A stretch of DNA of 64,000 nt from Polaribacter ponticola. Lineage in GTDB: Bacteria > Bacteroidota > Bacteroidia > Flavobacteriales > Flavobacteriaceae. The notes beneath the pieces are model-generated. The model searched no databases. It was not told the origin of the DNA and saw only the letters and a list, made by a program, of their open reading frames with translations. A program made the translations under genes and the position numbers. The DNA lies in contig NZ_JAOSLC020000002.1 in the NCBI RefSeq assembly GCF_026191475.2, positions 743,501 through 807,500 on the forward strand. The letters run 5' to 3'. Shown here piece after piece: positions 1 through 8,636 of the stretch (positions within the stretch are counted from its first letter, which is position 1; the number at the start of each line of letters is the position of its first letter).

Positions 1-2
1 CA

Positions 3-1739
3 AAATCTTTACAATTGAATTTTAATGCTTCTAATAGCTATATTTATGATGCTTTTGAAAGTGGTGAGGACTTACAAATTTTTGACAATTTCTTTAATAC
101 AGGAAGACCAAATCAATATCATCAAAAATTAAATACTACTTATAAATTACCATTAGATAAATTTCCTTTCTTAAGTTTTATTAAAGCAGATTATGCTTAT
201 ACAGCAGATTTTGATTGGCAAGTATCGTCTCAAGATGAAACTATAGTAGAGCAAATTGGTAATGTTATTCAAAATGCAAATACTCATAACATAAATAGCA
301 CAATATCTTTTGATAAACTTTATAAAAAAGTAGGTTTCGAAAAATTACTACTTACAAAATCGCAAAGAAAGAATGCGAAAGGAAGAAATATAAAACCAAA
401 GAAAAACTTACCTACAGGTAAAAAAATATTAAAAGGTGCTTGGAGTGTTTTAACTTCTGTAAAACAAGGTAAAATAAGTTACACAGAAAATAACGGACAA
501 TATCTACAAGGTTATACTGAGGATATTGGTTTTTTAGGAGGAGCTCCAACATCATTTGCGTTCGGTAGTCAAGTAGACATTAGAAATAAAGCTTTAGAAA
601 ACGGGTGGTTAGTTACAAGAGCAGATAATGGAGAGTATTTTAATAAAAGCTATAGTAGAACTCAATACAATAAATTAGATTATACATTTACTTTAAAGCC
701 TATTAAAGATTTAAATATTGATGTTAGAGGAAATAAAATAAAAACTAGAGATCTATCTCAACAAGTAGACTTAGTAGAGGGTAAAAATATATTTGAAGAT
801 ACGCCCGTTTTTGAAACAGGAAACTTTAGTACAAGTCATTCTATGATTTCTACAGCTTTTACTAGTGGAGATCAATTATTTCAGAATATGAAAGGCTATA
901 GAAGTATAATATCTCAAAGACTTTCTACAGAAAATGGAGTAACTTCTGGTTATGGAGAAAATAGTCAGCAAGTATTATTACCTGCATTTATGGCTGCATA
1001 TTCTGGTAAAAATCCGTCTAAGGTAAATACGAGCTTGTTTAGAAATATACCAATACCTAATTGGACTTTAAGATATAACGGTCTTATGAAAGTGAAATGG
1101 TTTAAAGAGAATTTTTCAACATTTGTACTTTCACACGGTTACAGGTCTTCTTATACTGTTTCTAGTTTTACAAACAACTTACAATATGAAGAAGGACAAA
1201 ATAAAATAAATCAAATTTCACAAAATTTAGAACCCGAATTATTGGTTTCTAGCGTTACATTAGTTGATGAATTTTCTCCTTTAATAAAAGTTGATATGAA
1301 AATGAAAAACTCGTTTTCTTTTAGAGGTGAAATAAAAAGAGATAGAACTTTAACTATGAACTTTAATAATAGTACTATAACAGATATTGCAGGAACAGAA
1401 TATGTTTTTGGTTTAGGTTATGTATTTAAAGATGTTAAAATGAAAACAAGGTTTACAGGTAAAAAAACTACCTTAAAAGGTGATGTAAATTTAAGAGCAG
1501 ATGTTTCTTTAAGAGATAATTTAACACAAATTAGGTATGTTGATGAAGATAATGATCAAATTAGTGGTGGTCAAAAGTTATTTTCTATTAAATTTACGGC
1601 GGATTATGCATTGAATAGTAATTTAACAGCATCGTTGTATTACAATCATCAAACATCTAAATATGCGATATCAACTACATTTCCAAGACAAGCAATTAAC
1701 GGAGGTATTAATATTGTATATAACTTAGGAGGAAATTAA
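3..1739 (+). CDS. sprA: SprA/Sov-type T9SS outer-membrane translocon, C-terminal part (5' end outside window)
   Basis: The open frame runs in from the window edge, so the first start-like codon (TTG at 15) is internal. About 578 residues of the C-terminal region are visible. They are long runs of alternating polar/hydrophobic beta strands (for example the SFAFGS and LDYTFTLKP segments) that end in VYNLGGN, as in the giant outer-membrane barrel SprA, the translocon of the type IX secretion system and a gliding motility protein. The family is normally about 2300-2500 residues, so most of the protein lies upstream. No frameshift is seen here. gcvH follows after 30 bases on the same strand, a common arrangement in Flavobacteriaceae. 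The T9SS cargo encoded at 25665 and 33266 would use this machine. Confidence 0.88.
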   Translation, partial: KSLQLNFNASNSYIYDAFESGEDLQIFDNFFNTGRPNQYHQKLNTTYKLPLDKFPFLSFIKADYAYTADFDWQVSSQDETIVEQIGNVIQNANTHNINSTISFDKLYKKVGFEKLLLTKSQRKNAKGRNIKPKKNLPTGKKILKGAWSVLTSVKQGKISYTENNGQYLQGYTEDIGFLGGAPTSFAFGSQVDIRNKALENGWLVTRADNGEYFNKSYSRTQYNKLDYTFTLKPIKDLNIDVRGNKIKTRDLSQQVDLVEGKNIFEDTPVFETGNFSTSHSMISTAFTSGDQLFQNMKGYRSIISQRLSTENGVTSGYGENSQQVLLPAFMAAYSGKNPSKVNTSLFRNIPIPNWTLRYNGLMKVKWFKENFSTFVLSHGYRSSYTVSSFTNNLQYEEGQNKINQISQNLEPELLVSSVTLVDEFSPLIKVDMKMKNSFSFRGEIKRDRTLTMNFNNSTITDIAGTEYVFGLGYVFKDVKMKTRFTGKKTTLKGDVNLRADVSLRDNLTQIRYVDEDNDQISGGQKLFSIKFTADYALNSNLTASLYYNHQTSKYAISTTFPRQAINGGINIVYNLGGN

Positions 1740-1769
1740 AATAAATAAATAAAATTAAAATTTAAAAAA

Positions 1770-2150
1770 ATGAACATTCCAGCTGAATTAAAATACACTA
1801 AAGATCACGAGTGGATTAAAATTGAAGGCAATATTGCAACTGTAGGTATTACAGATTTTGCACAAGGTGAATTAGGAGATATCGTATATGTAGACGTAGA
1901 TACGCTAGATGACACCGTAGAAGAAGGTGAAGTATTTGGATCTGTAGAAGCTGTAAAAACAGTTTCTGATTTATTTATGCCATTAACTGGAGAAGTAATA
2001 GAATTTAATGAAGAGTTAGAAGATGAGCCAGAGTTAGTAAATACAGATCCTTACGATAAAGGATGGATGATAAAAATAGAATTTTCTGATGATTCGGAAC
2101 TAGAAAAATTATTAGATGCAGAAACGTATCAAAGTCTTATTAAAGGATAA
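1770..2150 (+). CDS. gcvH: Glycine cleavage system H protein
   Basis: Lipoyl carrier of the glycine cleavage complex. It shuttles the aminomethyl group from the P protein to the T protein and the reduced lipoyl arm to the L protein, in the cytoplasm. The 126-residue length is typical. The lipoylation site is Lys63 in the motif [11 protein letters not shown], and the [11 protein letters not shown] segment near the C terminus is standard for the family. The acidic surface is also typical. It follows sprA after 30 bases, and its last 35 bases overlap the start of the VanZ-like gene, so the three are probably co-transcribed. No P or T protein gene lies in this window. Confidence 0.95.
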   Translation: MNIPAELKYTKDHEWIKIEGNIATVGITDFAQGELGDIVYVDVDTLDDTVEEGEVFGSVEAVKTVSDLFMPLTGEVIEFNEELEDEPELVNTDPYDKGWMIKIEFSDDSELEKLLDAETYQSLIKG

Positions 2151-2499
2151 TATTTATATTTTTGCTATTGCTGTTACTTTAATTATTATTTGTTTAAGTT
2201 TAATAAAAATGCCTAAGACAAATATTAAAATAAGTAATATTGATAAATTATATCATAGTATTGCATATTTTACATTAACAATTTCTTGGTTACTTTCATT
2301 TTACAAAAAACCTAAAAAGAAATATATTATAGTAATTAGTTGCATAATTCTTGGCATAATAATTGAAGTTTTACAAAATACAATAACTATTTATAGAACT
2401 GGAGATTTGCTCGATGTTATAGCAAATTCTATTGGAGTTCTATTGGCTTTATTGATATTTAATATAATTTTTAAAAAAATTACATTAATTAACGTTTAG
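2116..2499 (+). CDS. VanZ-family small membrane protein
   Basis: A 127-residue integral membrane protein with about four hydrophobic helices (residues 12-31, 44-61, 69-87 and 98-117). The sequence [16 protein letters not shown] after the first helix and the [16 protein letters not shown] segment are hallmarks of the VanZ-like family, named after a teicoplanin-resistance protein but of unknown role in most bacteria. The ATG at 2116 lies inside gcvH and gives a 35-base overlap. No later ATG would leave the first helix intact, which supports this start and translational coupling to gcvH. Function in this organism is unknown. Confidence 0.75.
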   Translation: MQKRIKVLLKDNIYIFAIAVTLIIICLSLIKMPKTNIKISNIDKLYHSIAYFTLTISWLLSFYKKPKKKYIIVISCIILGIIIEVLQNTITIYRTGDLLDVIANSIGVLLALLIFNIIFKKITLINV

Positions 2500-2556
2500 A
2501 CTTGTATTTAAAACAATAATTTAATTAAATTAGCGAACTATTAAAAACTCTTTAGA

Positions 2557-3275
2557 ATGGAAATTAAGAAAAATCCTAAATCAAATTTAGAAAATTTTAG
2601 TAAAATATTTATGCAAATTGGTCTAGTTTTAGCACTTTTTGTAACATACGCTGCCATAGAACAGAAAACATACGACAAAACTTATGGAGACTTAGGTACT
2701 GTTACTATGAATGCTGAAATGGAAGAAGAAACAATTATTACTGAAAGAGTTGAACCAGTTAAACCTAAAACTCCACCACCACCAACTCCAGAAAAAATAG
2801 AGATTGTTGAAGATGAAAAGGAAATTGAGGAAACAGTAATAGAATCTACTGAAACTGATGAAACTGAAGCTGTTGAAGTTGAAGAAATTGAAGAAGTTGA
2901 AGAGGTTGAAGAGGTTATTGAAGATGTAAGTTTCATGGTTATTGAAGACGTACCAGTTTTTCCTGGATGTAAAGGAAATAAAGCAGCTCTAAAAAATGTT
3001 TTAGTAAAATGGTACAAAAACATTTTAGCAGAAAATTTGATGCAGAATTGCCTAATGAATTAGGTTTATCATCTGGTAGGAAAAGAGTTTTTATTGGTTT
3101 TAAAATTGATAGAAATGGAAACGTAGTAAATATTCGTGCCAAAGCACCACACCCGAAAATTAAAAGTGAGGTTATTAGTGTAATGAAAAAATTACCTAAA
3201 ATGACACCTGGGAGACAAAGAGGTAAAGCTGTAGGTGTAAAATATAATATTCCTTTTACTCTTATTGTTGAGTAA
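2557..3275 (+). pseudogene. TonB-like energy transducer, split by a one-base frameshift
   Basis: The N-terminal frame (2557-3063) has a TM helix at residues 16-35, a Pro-rich stretch (KPKTPPPPTPEK) and a long acidic Val/Glu repeat, as in TonB proteins that span the periplasm. The second frame (to 3275) carries the C-terminal TonB domain (RVFIGFKIDRNGNVVNI, VKYNIPFTLIVE). The frames join perfectly if one A is added to the A6 run at 2991-2996, giving VPVFPGCKGNKAALKKCFSKMVQKHF. That is the standard Flavobacteria form, so a full protein of about 239 residues is expected. The break looks like a homopolymer error, not decay. TonB proteins pass proton-motive energy from ExbB/ExbD to outer-membrane transporters. 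No exbBD genes are near. A strong terminator follows. Confidence 0.8.
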
Positions 3276-3299
3276 ATAATATAAAGTAAAGATTTTTAT

Positions 3300-3334
3300 A
3301 AAACGTCTAGAATTAATTTCTAGACGTTTTTTTT
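3300..3334 (+). terminator. Rho-independent terminator after the tonB-like gene
   Basis: A perfect 12-bp stem (AAACGTCTAGAA, 3301-3312, pairing with 3318-3329) with a 5-base loop is followed by eight T residues, 25 bases after the tonB-like stop. The rest of the 317-base gap 3276-3592 holds only this hairpin, the minus-strand terminator at 3542-3571, and AT-rich sequence with no open frame that I can support. Confidence 0.85.
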
Positions 3335-3541
3335 ATTTACCTCTATCTTTTATAACTATTTCATTAAGAGATATTAGATATATTTAAAATGACAATTAGT
3401 TATCTATTTTACATTACAAACAATCTACACTTCATCTAATTAATAAATTAGTGAGTAAGCATAGAACAAAAAGAACGTTCTAAAGAATTAAATATATTAT
3501 AATCGGATAATTGTCCAATTTGTAAATATAAAAGAAACAAA

Positions 3542-3571
3542 AAAACTCATTAGAATTAACTAATGAGTTTT
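3542..3571 (-). terminator. Terminator of the YwqK-like gene
   Basis: A perfect 12-bp inverted repeat (AAAACTCATTAG and its complement) with a 6-base loop lies 21 bases downstream of the minus-strand gene ending at 3593. Read on the minus strand it is followed by a run of T. Confidence 0.8.
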
Positions 3572-3592
3572 ATGTTTTGTAATTAATAAGTA

Positions 3593-3946
3593 CTATTCGT
3601 TACTAATAGCTAACTTTGTAGCTGGTTTCCATACATTAACAGAAGCAATTACGTTATTATTATAATTAATTTCTTTTAATGATTCATCTGTCCATACAAA
3701 CCATTTACCAACTTTTTTTCCATCAGAATAATAAGCTAACTGAGTTCTATTTCCAATTTTATCAAAACGAACCCATTCTCCAGTTAACTTTTTGTTTTTA
3801 AAGTATCCTTGAGTTTTTATTGATCCATCATTATAGTAGTAAGTTGCTTTAACCAAATCATTTTCAGCCTTAAAAGTAGGTTCATTATTTTGTGAAAATC
3901 CTATTGTAGCAATACTAAGCATACAAATTGTTAATATATTTTTCAT
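3593..3946 (-). CDS. Secreted YwqK-like (MORN-type repeat) protein
   Basis: A 117-residue protein with a signal peptide (MKNILTICMLSIATIGFSQ, predicted cut after FSQ). The mature part contains repeats of the form YYNDGSIKTQGYFKNKKLTGEWVRF and YYSDGKKVGKWFVW. This G-x-W/Y rhythm defines the YwqK-like antitoxin/MORN-variant family, common and functionally obscure in Bacteroidota. The toxin-antitoxin name comes from a Bacillus homologue, and no toxin partner is visible here. The gene stands alone, with its own terminator at 3542-3571. A related protein (46804) lies in the oxidoreductase/glycosyltransferase operon. Confidence 0.7.
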   Translation of the reverse strand: MKNILTICMLSIATIGFSQNNEPTFKAENDLVKATYYYNDGSIKTQGYFKNKKLTGEWVRFDKIGNRTQLAYYSDGKKVGKWFVWTDESLKEINYNNNVIASVNVWKPATKLAISNE

Positions 3947-4105
3947 TATTTTTCTTTTTTAAGGTTAACATTATTTTTACAAATATAATAAAAATTTACA
4001 TTTAAAATACATTTACGTAACATTAAGTTAACATTGAAAATCTAAAAAAGGATCTTTTATAAAAAAAATTATATTTACTTATTAAAAACAATAAAAAAAA
4101 TTATT

Positions 4106-4306
4106 ATGGCAGTAATGAAAGTTATAGAAATATTAGCTAACTCAGAGAAAAGTTGGGAAGAAGCAACGAGAAAAGCAGTAAAACATGCATCTAAATCAGT
4201 TAAGAACATCAAATCTGTTTTTGTACAATCACAAAGTGCCGTAGTTAACAATAATGAAGTTACTGAGTTTAGAGTAAACTTAAAAATCACTTTTGAAGTA
4301 AACTAA
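4106..4306 (+). CDS. Dodecin family flavin-binding protein
   Basis: A 66-residue protein beginning AVMKVIEILANSEKSWEEATRKAV and ending EFRVNLKITFEVN, which is the full length and pattern of dodecins. Dodecins form hollow dodecamers that bind and buffer FMN or riboflavin in the cytoplasm, protecting against free-flavin chemistry. The family usually carries a flavin-stacking Trp, and the only Trp here is in KSWEEA. The gene has its own upstream AT-rich region, and the DUF1304 gene follows 44 bases later on the same strand. No flavin biosynthesis gene is near. Confidence 0.88.
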   Translation: MAVMKVIEILANSEKSWEEATRKAVKHASKSVKNIKSVFVQSQSAVVNNNEVTEFRVNLKITFEVN

Positions 4307-4350
4307 AGTCATTTTATTTACTATTAATCATTCTAAAGATATATTTTTAT

Positions 4351-4703
4351 ATGAATTATTTACAAATCACGTTAATTTCAATTGTTTCTATTATACATAT
4401 TTATATAGTTTATTTAGAAATGGTGCTATGGACTACAAAGAAAGGGATAAAAAGTTTTGGCTTAAAAAACAAAGAATTTGCTGAAGAAACAAAAGTTATG
4501 GCAGCTAATCAAGGACTTTATAATGGTTTTTTAGCAGCAGGTTTAATATGGTCTATAATAACCATAAAGATTGATGTTGCTATTTTCTTTTCTTGCTGTG
4601 TTTTTATAGCTGGAATTTATGGAGCATATTCAACAAAAAAATTAGAATTTTATACATCCAAACTATTCCAGCTTCATTAGCAATCATTTCATTATTATTC
4701 TAA
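4351..4703 (+). CDS. DUF1304 membrane protein, C terminus frameshifted
   Basis: A small four-helix membrane protein of the DUF1304 family, recognised by the motif MAANQGLYNGFLAAGLIW and the first helix with YLEMVLWTT. As sequenced, the frame stops early at 4680. Adding one A to the A7 run at 4635-4641 restores the usual family ending (KKIRILYIQTIPASLAIISL) and a stop at 4703, for 117 residues with a complete fourth helix. I therefore give 4351-4703 as the real extent. The family has no established biochemical role. It is weakly linked by position to dodecin (upstream) and mscS (downstream, with a TATTTTTG box at 4733-4740 that may start a new transcript). Confidence 0.72.
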
Positions 4704-4760
4704 TTTATATATAAATCTACCTTATAATCCTTTATTTTTGTGATCTAATAAAAATATAAA

Positions 4761-5561
4761 ATGGAAAAATACTTACAAACAGCACAAGATTTATTAATAA
4801 ATTATGCTCCTAAAGTAGTAATGGCGTTAGCTATACTTCTTATTGGGTTATTTGTTATAAAAATTGTTATTAATTCGTCTACAAAAATTATGGCAAAAAG
4901 AGGTGTAGATATTACACTTCAAAAATTTTTAGCAAACTTAGGAGGTTGGGCTTTAAAAATATTATTAATTATAGCAGTAATATCTAAATTGGGAGTAGAA
5001 ACTACTTCTTTCGCTGCAATTTTAGCTGCTGCAGGTTTAGCAGTAGGTTTAGCTTTACAAGGATCATTAGCCAATTTTGCTGGAGGAGTTTTAATTATGA
5101 TATTTAAACCTTTCAAAATTGGAGACCTAGTGGAAGCTCAAGGTCAAATAGGCGTAGTTAAAGAAATCGAAATATTTACAACTAAACTTACCGGATTGTC
5201 AAACCGAGAAATTATAATTCCTAATGGTTCATTATCTAACGGAAATATAATTAATTATACCACAGAAGGAACTCGTAGAGTAGATTTAGTAATTGGAGTA
5301 TCTTATGATGCAGATATTAAAAAAACAAAAGAAGTTTTAATGAATGTATTAACCTCTCACCCAAAAATATTAAAGACACCAACTCCTGGAGTTACAGTTT
5401 TAGAATTAGCAGATAGCTCTGTAAATTTTGCTGTTAGACCTTGGTGTGAAACTGCTAATTATTGGGATGTTTATTTTGATGTTACTGAAAATGCAAAACT
5501 TGCTCTTGATGAAGCGGGAATTGAAATTCCTTACCCACATAGAGTTAATATTAATAAATAG
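4761..5561 (+). CDS. mscS: MscS-type mechanosensitive channel
   Basis: A 266-residue small-conductance mechanosensitive channel of the inner membrane, which opens under turgor to release solutes during osmotic downshock. Three TM helices lie at about residues 14-36, 62-80 and 83-113. The pore helix has the Gly/Ala pattern AAAGLAVGLALQGSLANFAGG typical of MscS TM3. It is followed by the beta domain (KIGDLVEAQGQIGVVKEI, REIIIPNGSLSNGNIINY) and the C-terminal alpha/beta vestibule domain. Length and architecture match the minimal MscS form. A TATTTTTG element ends about 20 bases upstream of the ATG. Its 3' end overlaps the convergent tsaB by 11 bases. Confidence 0.93.
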   Translation: MEKYLQTAQDLLINYAPKVVMALAILLIGLFVIKIVINSSTKIMAKRGVDITLQKFLANLGGWALKILLIIAVISKLGVETTSFAAILAAAGLAVGLALQGSLANFAGGVLIMIFKPFKIGDLVEAQGQIGVVKEIEIFTTKLTGLSNREIIIPNGSLSNGNIINYTTEGTRRVDLVIGVSYDADIKKTKEVLMNVLTSHPKILKTPTPGVTVLELADSSVNFAVRPWCETANYWDVYFDVTENAKLALDEAGIEIPYPHRVNINK

Positions 5562-6237
5562 GCTTTTTCTTTTTTTGAGGAATAACAACAAAATCTTTTA
5601 AATAAAAAGGTTCAAAATAAGCGACATTTTCAATGTCGTTTTTTTTGTGCTTATTGTAAGATAATTTAGCCATTTCTTTTGCCGAAGGGAATTTATCATC
5701 TACATAAACTGCATTTTTATGAGTGATAATTTCTTTACACTTTTGAGCGCCATCACCAACAAAAAAGACTTTGTTAGCATCTAAATATTCTGAAAATGAG
5801 TTTTCATCAATAATTTCTGCTTTAATTTCACGTATATTTTCATGATTCTGATTAAATACAGCAGAATATACTTCCATTCTTCTTGCGTCTAACATAGGAA
5901 CTATGTAACCTGAATTAAAAGAAATCGAATAAGATAAAGAAGTTAAAGTATCTATAGAAATCAAAGGCTTATCAAAAGCAAAACAAAGACCTTTTGCAGC
6001 AGAAACTCCAATTCTTAAACCTGTATAAGAACCTGGACCTTTACTTACAGCTACGGCATCTATATTGTTAGAAGATAAATTAGCTTCTTTTAAAACATCA
6101 ACTATAAATGGATGTAAAACTTCTGCATGAGAATAATTTCCATTATTTAATTCTTTAATGGCTAAAATTTCTCCTTTGTTAGCAATACTAATAGAGCAAT
6201 TTTTTGTGCTAGTTTCAATATTTAATATAATACTCAA
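5551..6237 (-). CDS. tsaB: TsaB, subunit for tRNA N6-threonylcarbamoyladenosine (t6A37)
   Basis: A 228-residue actin-like ATPase-fold protein (ILNIETSTKNCSISIANKGE at the N terminus, SKGPGSYTGLRIGVSAAKGL in the middle, PMLDARRMEVYSAVF). These are diagnostic for TsaB, the scaffold that dimerises with TsaD and with TsaE makes t6A at position 37 of ANN-decoding tRNAs. The only sensible start is TTG at 6237, since no ATG lies nearby upstream in frame. A TATATTTG box sits about 20 bases upstream with a TTG 22 bases further, but it overlaps the tolC terminator. The gene ends inside the 3' end of mscS, converging with an 11-base overlap. Confidence 0.92.
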   Translation of the reverse strand: MSIILNIETSTKNCSISIANKGEILAIKELNNGNYSHAEVLHPFIVDVLKEANLSSNNIDAVAVSKGPGSYTGLRIGVSAAKGLCFAFDKPLISIDTLTSLSYSISFNSGYIVPMLDARRMEVYSAVFNQNHENIREIKAEIIDENSFSEYLDANKVFFVGDGAQKCKEIITHKNAVYVDDKFPSAKEMAKLSYNKHKKNDIENVAYFEPFYLKDFVVIPQKKKKPIY

Positions 6238-6271
6238 ATCTTAATATATTTTTTTACAAATATAGATTAAA

Positions 6272-6306
6272 AAGAAAACCTCACAGCAAAATTAATTGCA
6301 GTGAGG
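6272..6306 (-). terminator. Terminator downstream of tolC
   Basis: An interrupted hairpin, CCTCAC-A-GCAA (6279-6289) against TTGC-A-GTGAGG (6296-6306), lies 25 bases after the tolC stop and is followed on the minus strand by TTTTCTTTTT. Its distal part also forms the spacer of the putative tsaB promoter. Confidence 0.7.
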
Positions 6307-6330
6307 TAAAATATATATTTTTTAAAAAGA

Positions 6331-7662
6331 TTATTCTAGAACTAAATCTCCAGCATAAAACTGTAAAACTTTTGTTTTAAAAACATAATCGTACTTAGAA
6401 CGTATTAATGCTGCTTCTGCATTAACCAATCTCGTTCTTACTTGATCAAAATCAAATAAAGTCATTGCTCCATAATTGTAACGCTCTTGTGCATTTTTAA
6501 ACGCTTCTTTTTGTGCTTCTAAAGATATTCTAGCGGCCTCAAAAGTTTTTAAAGCAGATTTTACATCAAGAAAAGACTGCTCAATAGTTTGCTTTAAACT
6601 TAATTTTTCGCTTTCTAATCTTGTTTCTGATATTTCTTTGTTTATTTTTGATCGAGTAACATTTGCATCCGTTTTAAAACCATTAAAAATAGGAACATTT
6701 ACACTAAAACCTAAACCATAACCTAAATTACCATCTAATTGGTCAAAAAAGTTACCAGTAGAAACACCTTTTGGTTTTATTATGTAATTATAACTAGAAT
6801 TCATAAATATAGAAGCAGATACAGATGGCAGATAAGCCGATTTAGCTATTTCAATACTTAAACCTGCATTTTCAATTGCCAACTTAGCTCTTTCAATTTC
6901 TGGCATTCTATCTACAGATTTTTCATAAACTGATGCTGAATTATTATACAATAAGTTAGCCGAAGGCGAACCAACATTAATAGAAGCTACATCAAAGCCA
7001 TCTACAGAAACTTGTAAAAGTTGTGCTAGGTTTAATATTGCTAAGTCTAAAGAATTTTCCTGAGTTATTACAGATTGTAAGTTAGTTGCTGCAGTAGATT
7101 GTGTGTTTAATAAATCTCCTTTTGGTATTACACCAGAATTAAATCTACTTTCTGCAGCTTCAATTTGTTTCTTACTTATTTCATATTGAACTTTTGCTGC
7201 ATTTAAACTCTCTTTAGCAAAAAGTATATTTAAATATCCATTAACTACAAATAAAGAAATATCATTTTCTATTTTCTTTAAATCAAGTAAACTAGACTCA
7301 ACACCTAATTGTGCTTGTTTAAAAGTATTTGTATTTCTAAATCCATTAAAAAGAGAAATACCTCCACTTAAACCAACAGAACCACCAAACAGAGTTGTAC
7401 TTGGAGATCTATTTTGGGTTACTTGATTAAAACTAGAACCTAATGATAAGCTACCACTTGTAGAACCATTAATTACTGGAAGAAAGTTACCTTTTGCTAA
7501 TTTTATATCGTTTTTAGCAATTTCTAAACTAAGTCTATTCTGCTGAATAGAAATATTCTTTTTTAAAGCTTCATCTACACATTCTTTTAGTGTCCATTTT
7601 TGTTGTGAAAAAGTAGACATTGATGTAATAATGGCTACAAATAAGATAAGTTTGGTTTTCAA
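6331..7662 (-). CDS. tolC: TolC-family outer-membrane efflux/secretion channel
   Basis: A 443-residue outer-membrane factor with a signal peptide (MKTKLILFVAIITSMSTFSQ) and the two-fold OEP repeat of long coiled-coil helices. Typical segments are WTLKECVDEALKKNISIQ after the signal, AESRFNSGVIPKGDLLNTQS in the first half and AQERYNYGAMTLFDFDQVRT in the second. TolC proteins form trimeric ducts that connect with inner-membrane RND or ABC pumps. Neither an adaptor nor a pump gene lies alongside, so its partner is encoded elsewhere. It is a monocistronic unit with its own terminator. Confidence in the family is high, but the specific export role is unknown. Confidence 0.92.
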   Translation of the reverse strand: MKTKLILFVAIITSMSTFSQQKWTLKECVDEALKKNISIQQNRLSLEIAKNDIKLAKGNFLPVINGSTSGSLSLGSSFNQVTQNRSPSTTLFGGSVGLSGGISLFNGFRNTNTFKQAQLGVESSLLDLKKIENDISLFVVNGYLNILFAKESLNAAKVQYEISKKQIEAAESRFNSGVIPKGDLLNTQSTAATNLQSVITQENSLDLAILNLAQLLQVSVDGFDVASINVGSPSANLLYNNSASVYEKSVDRMPEIERAKLAIENAGLSIEIAKSAYLPSVSASIFMNSSYNYIIKPKGVSTGNFFDQLDGNLGYGLGFSVNVPIFNGFKTDANVTRSKINKEISETRLESEKLSLKQTIEQSFLDVKSALKTFEAARISLEAQKEAFKNAQERYNYGAMTLFDFDQVRTRLVNAEAALIRSKYDYVFKTKVLQFYAGDLVLE

Positions 7663-7882
7663 AATTTTAATTTTTATGATTTCTTATTATTAAATTTCAA
7701 TTTGTATACCAAAAAACAAAAAAGCTCAACCTACTGATAACTAATTGTTTAAATTTTATTGTTTTTTAAAAAAACTAAAATCGAACATAATTATCCTAAA
7801 AATGAACACTTTTATCTTTCAATAGTGCTTATAAGACGAATAAAAGTAAAATATGTTACAGCATTTTACTCTTATTGAAATG

Positions 7883-8104
7883 TTAAATTTTAGCTCTCTT
7901 TTTATATCGGTAAATTGTGAAGAAAAGTATACCTACTAATAAGTAAGGAAAAACCATTAAATAGGTAATTCCATTATTAACACCTTCTGCCATAGATTCG
8001 TCTCCATTTTCTACAACAGCTTTACACATAGCACATTGAGAATAAGTAGATTTAATAGTAGAAATAAATATTAAAAAGAAAAGAAAAATTGTTTTTTTAA
8101 GCAT
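7883..8104 (-). CDS. Small CxxC membrane protein of the SCO/DUF420 block
   Basis: A 73-residue protein with a signal peptide or first helix at residues 5-22, then QCAMCKAVVENGDES with Cys24 and Cys27 placed just after the membrane, and a second helix at about 46-63 followed by a basic tail (YRYKKRAKI). The CxxC would face the periplasm. It overlaps the DUF420 gene by 8 bases and is last in a minus-strand unit with SCO and DUF420. Given that context, I infer a role in copper or thiol chemistry during cytochrome oxidase assembly. The family has no established function. Confidence 0.65.
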   Translation of the reverse strand: MLKKTIFLFFLIFISTIKSTYSQCAMCKAVVENGDESMAEGVNNGITYLMVFPYLLVGILFFTIYRYKKRAKI

Positions 8105-8636
8105 AATAAGGAGATATCATTAAATAAACTATAACACCAGTAACAGCAACATACAACCATAATGGAAAAGTAATTTTAGCAATTTTTTTATGCTGAGGAA
8201 AGTTACCCAATTGAGCTCTCATATATGTAGTTAACACAAAAGGAATCACAATTACTGATAATACAATATGAGAAAATAAAATAAAATAATAAACATATTT
8301 AATAACTCCTTCGCCACCAAACTTAGTAGAATCTGAAGTCATATGATAACCTATATATAAAAGCAAAAATATTAAAGAACAACCAATAGCTATTGTATTA
8401 AGCTGTTGATGTAATTTTTTATTTCCTTTTTTTATTGCTAATACAGCAGCTATTAACAAAGCAGCCGTTAATCCATTAATAGAAGCATAAATAGGCGGTA
8501 AAAAAGTTAAAGGCTCAACATCAAAACCTAAACTTTTTAAATTAACACCAAATAAGGCAGCTACAGCTAGTGGTATTACTATAGATAATACAGTAATTAT
8601 CTTTTTATATTTTCTTTCTTTTGCTAGATTACTCAT
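8097..8636 (-). CDS. DUF420 membrane protein
   Basis: A 179-residue protein with five predicted helices (about 13-30, 42-63, 75-96, 113-135 and 152-173). The pattern PPIYASINGLTAALLIAAVLAIKKGNKKLHQQL, followed by a YYFILFSHIVLS helix and KIAKITFPLWLYVAVTGVIVYL, matches DUF420 proteins, which nearly always sit with cytochrome oxidase and SCO genes. The conserved His residues in the helices (HQQL, SHIVLS, HKKIAK) suggest a heme- or copper-related role related to CtaG-like proteins, but this is not proven. It overlaps SCO by 8 bases upstream and the CxxC protein by 8 bases downstream, which indicates a tight operon. Confidence 0.8.
   Translation of the reverse strand: MSNLAKERKYKKIITVLSIVIPLAVAALFGVNLKSLGFDVEPLTFLPPIYASINGLTAALLIAAVLAIKKGNKKLHQQLNTIAIGCSLIFLLLYIGYHMTSDSTKFGGEGVIKYVYYFILFSHIVLSVIVIPFVLTTYMRAQLGNFPQHKKIAKITFPLWLYVAVTGVIVYLMISPYYA

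Noticed and set aside
2870..2925. GAAGTTGAAGAA-type tandem repeat as a possible microsatellite switch
   Set aside because: It encodes the acidic periplasmic linker of TonB. The units are imperfect, and the frameshift lies elsewhere (2991-2996).
2682..3023. A 113-residue minus-strand frame rich in Ser and Thr opposite the TonB gene
   Set aside because: It mirrors the Glu/Val repeat of TonB in another frame. There is no conserved motif, and the TonB reading is certain.
4075..4290. Minus-strand frame across dodecin
   Set aside because: It is a shadow of the dodecin gene, whose 66-residue product matches the family end to end.
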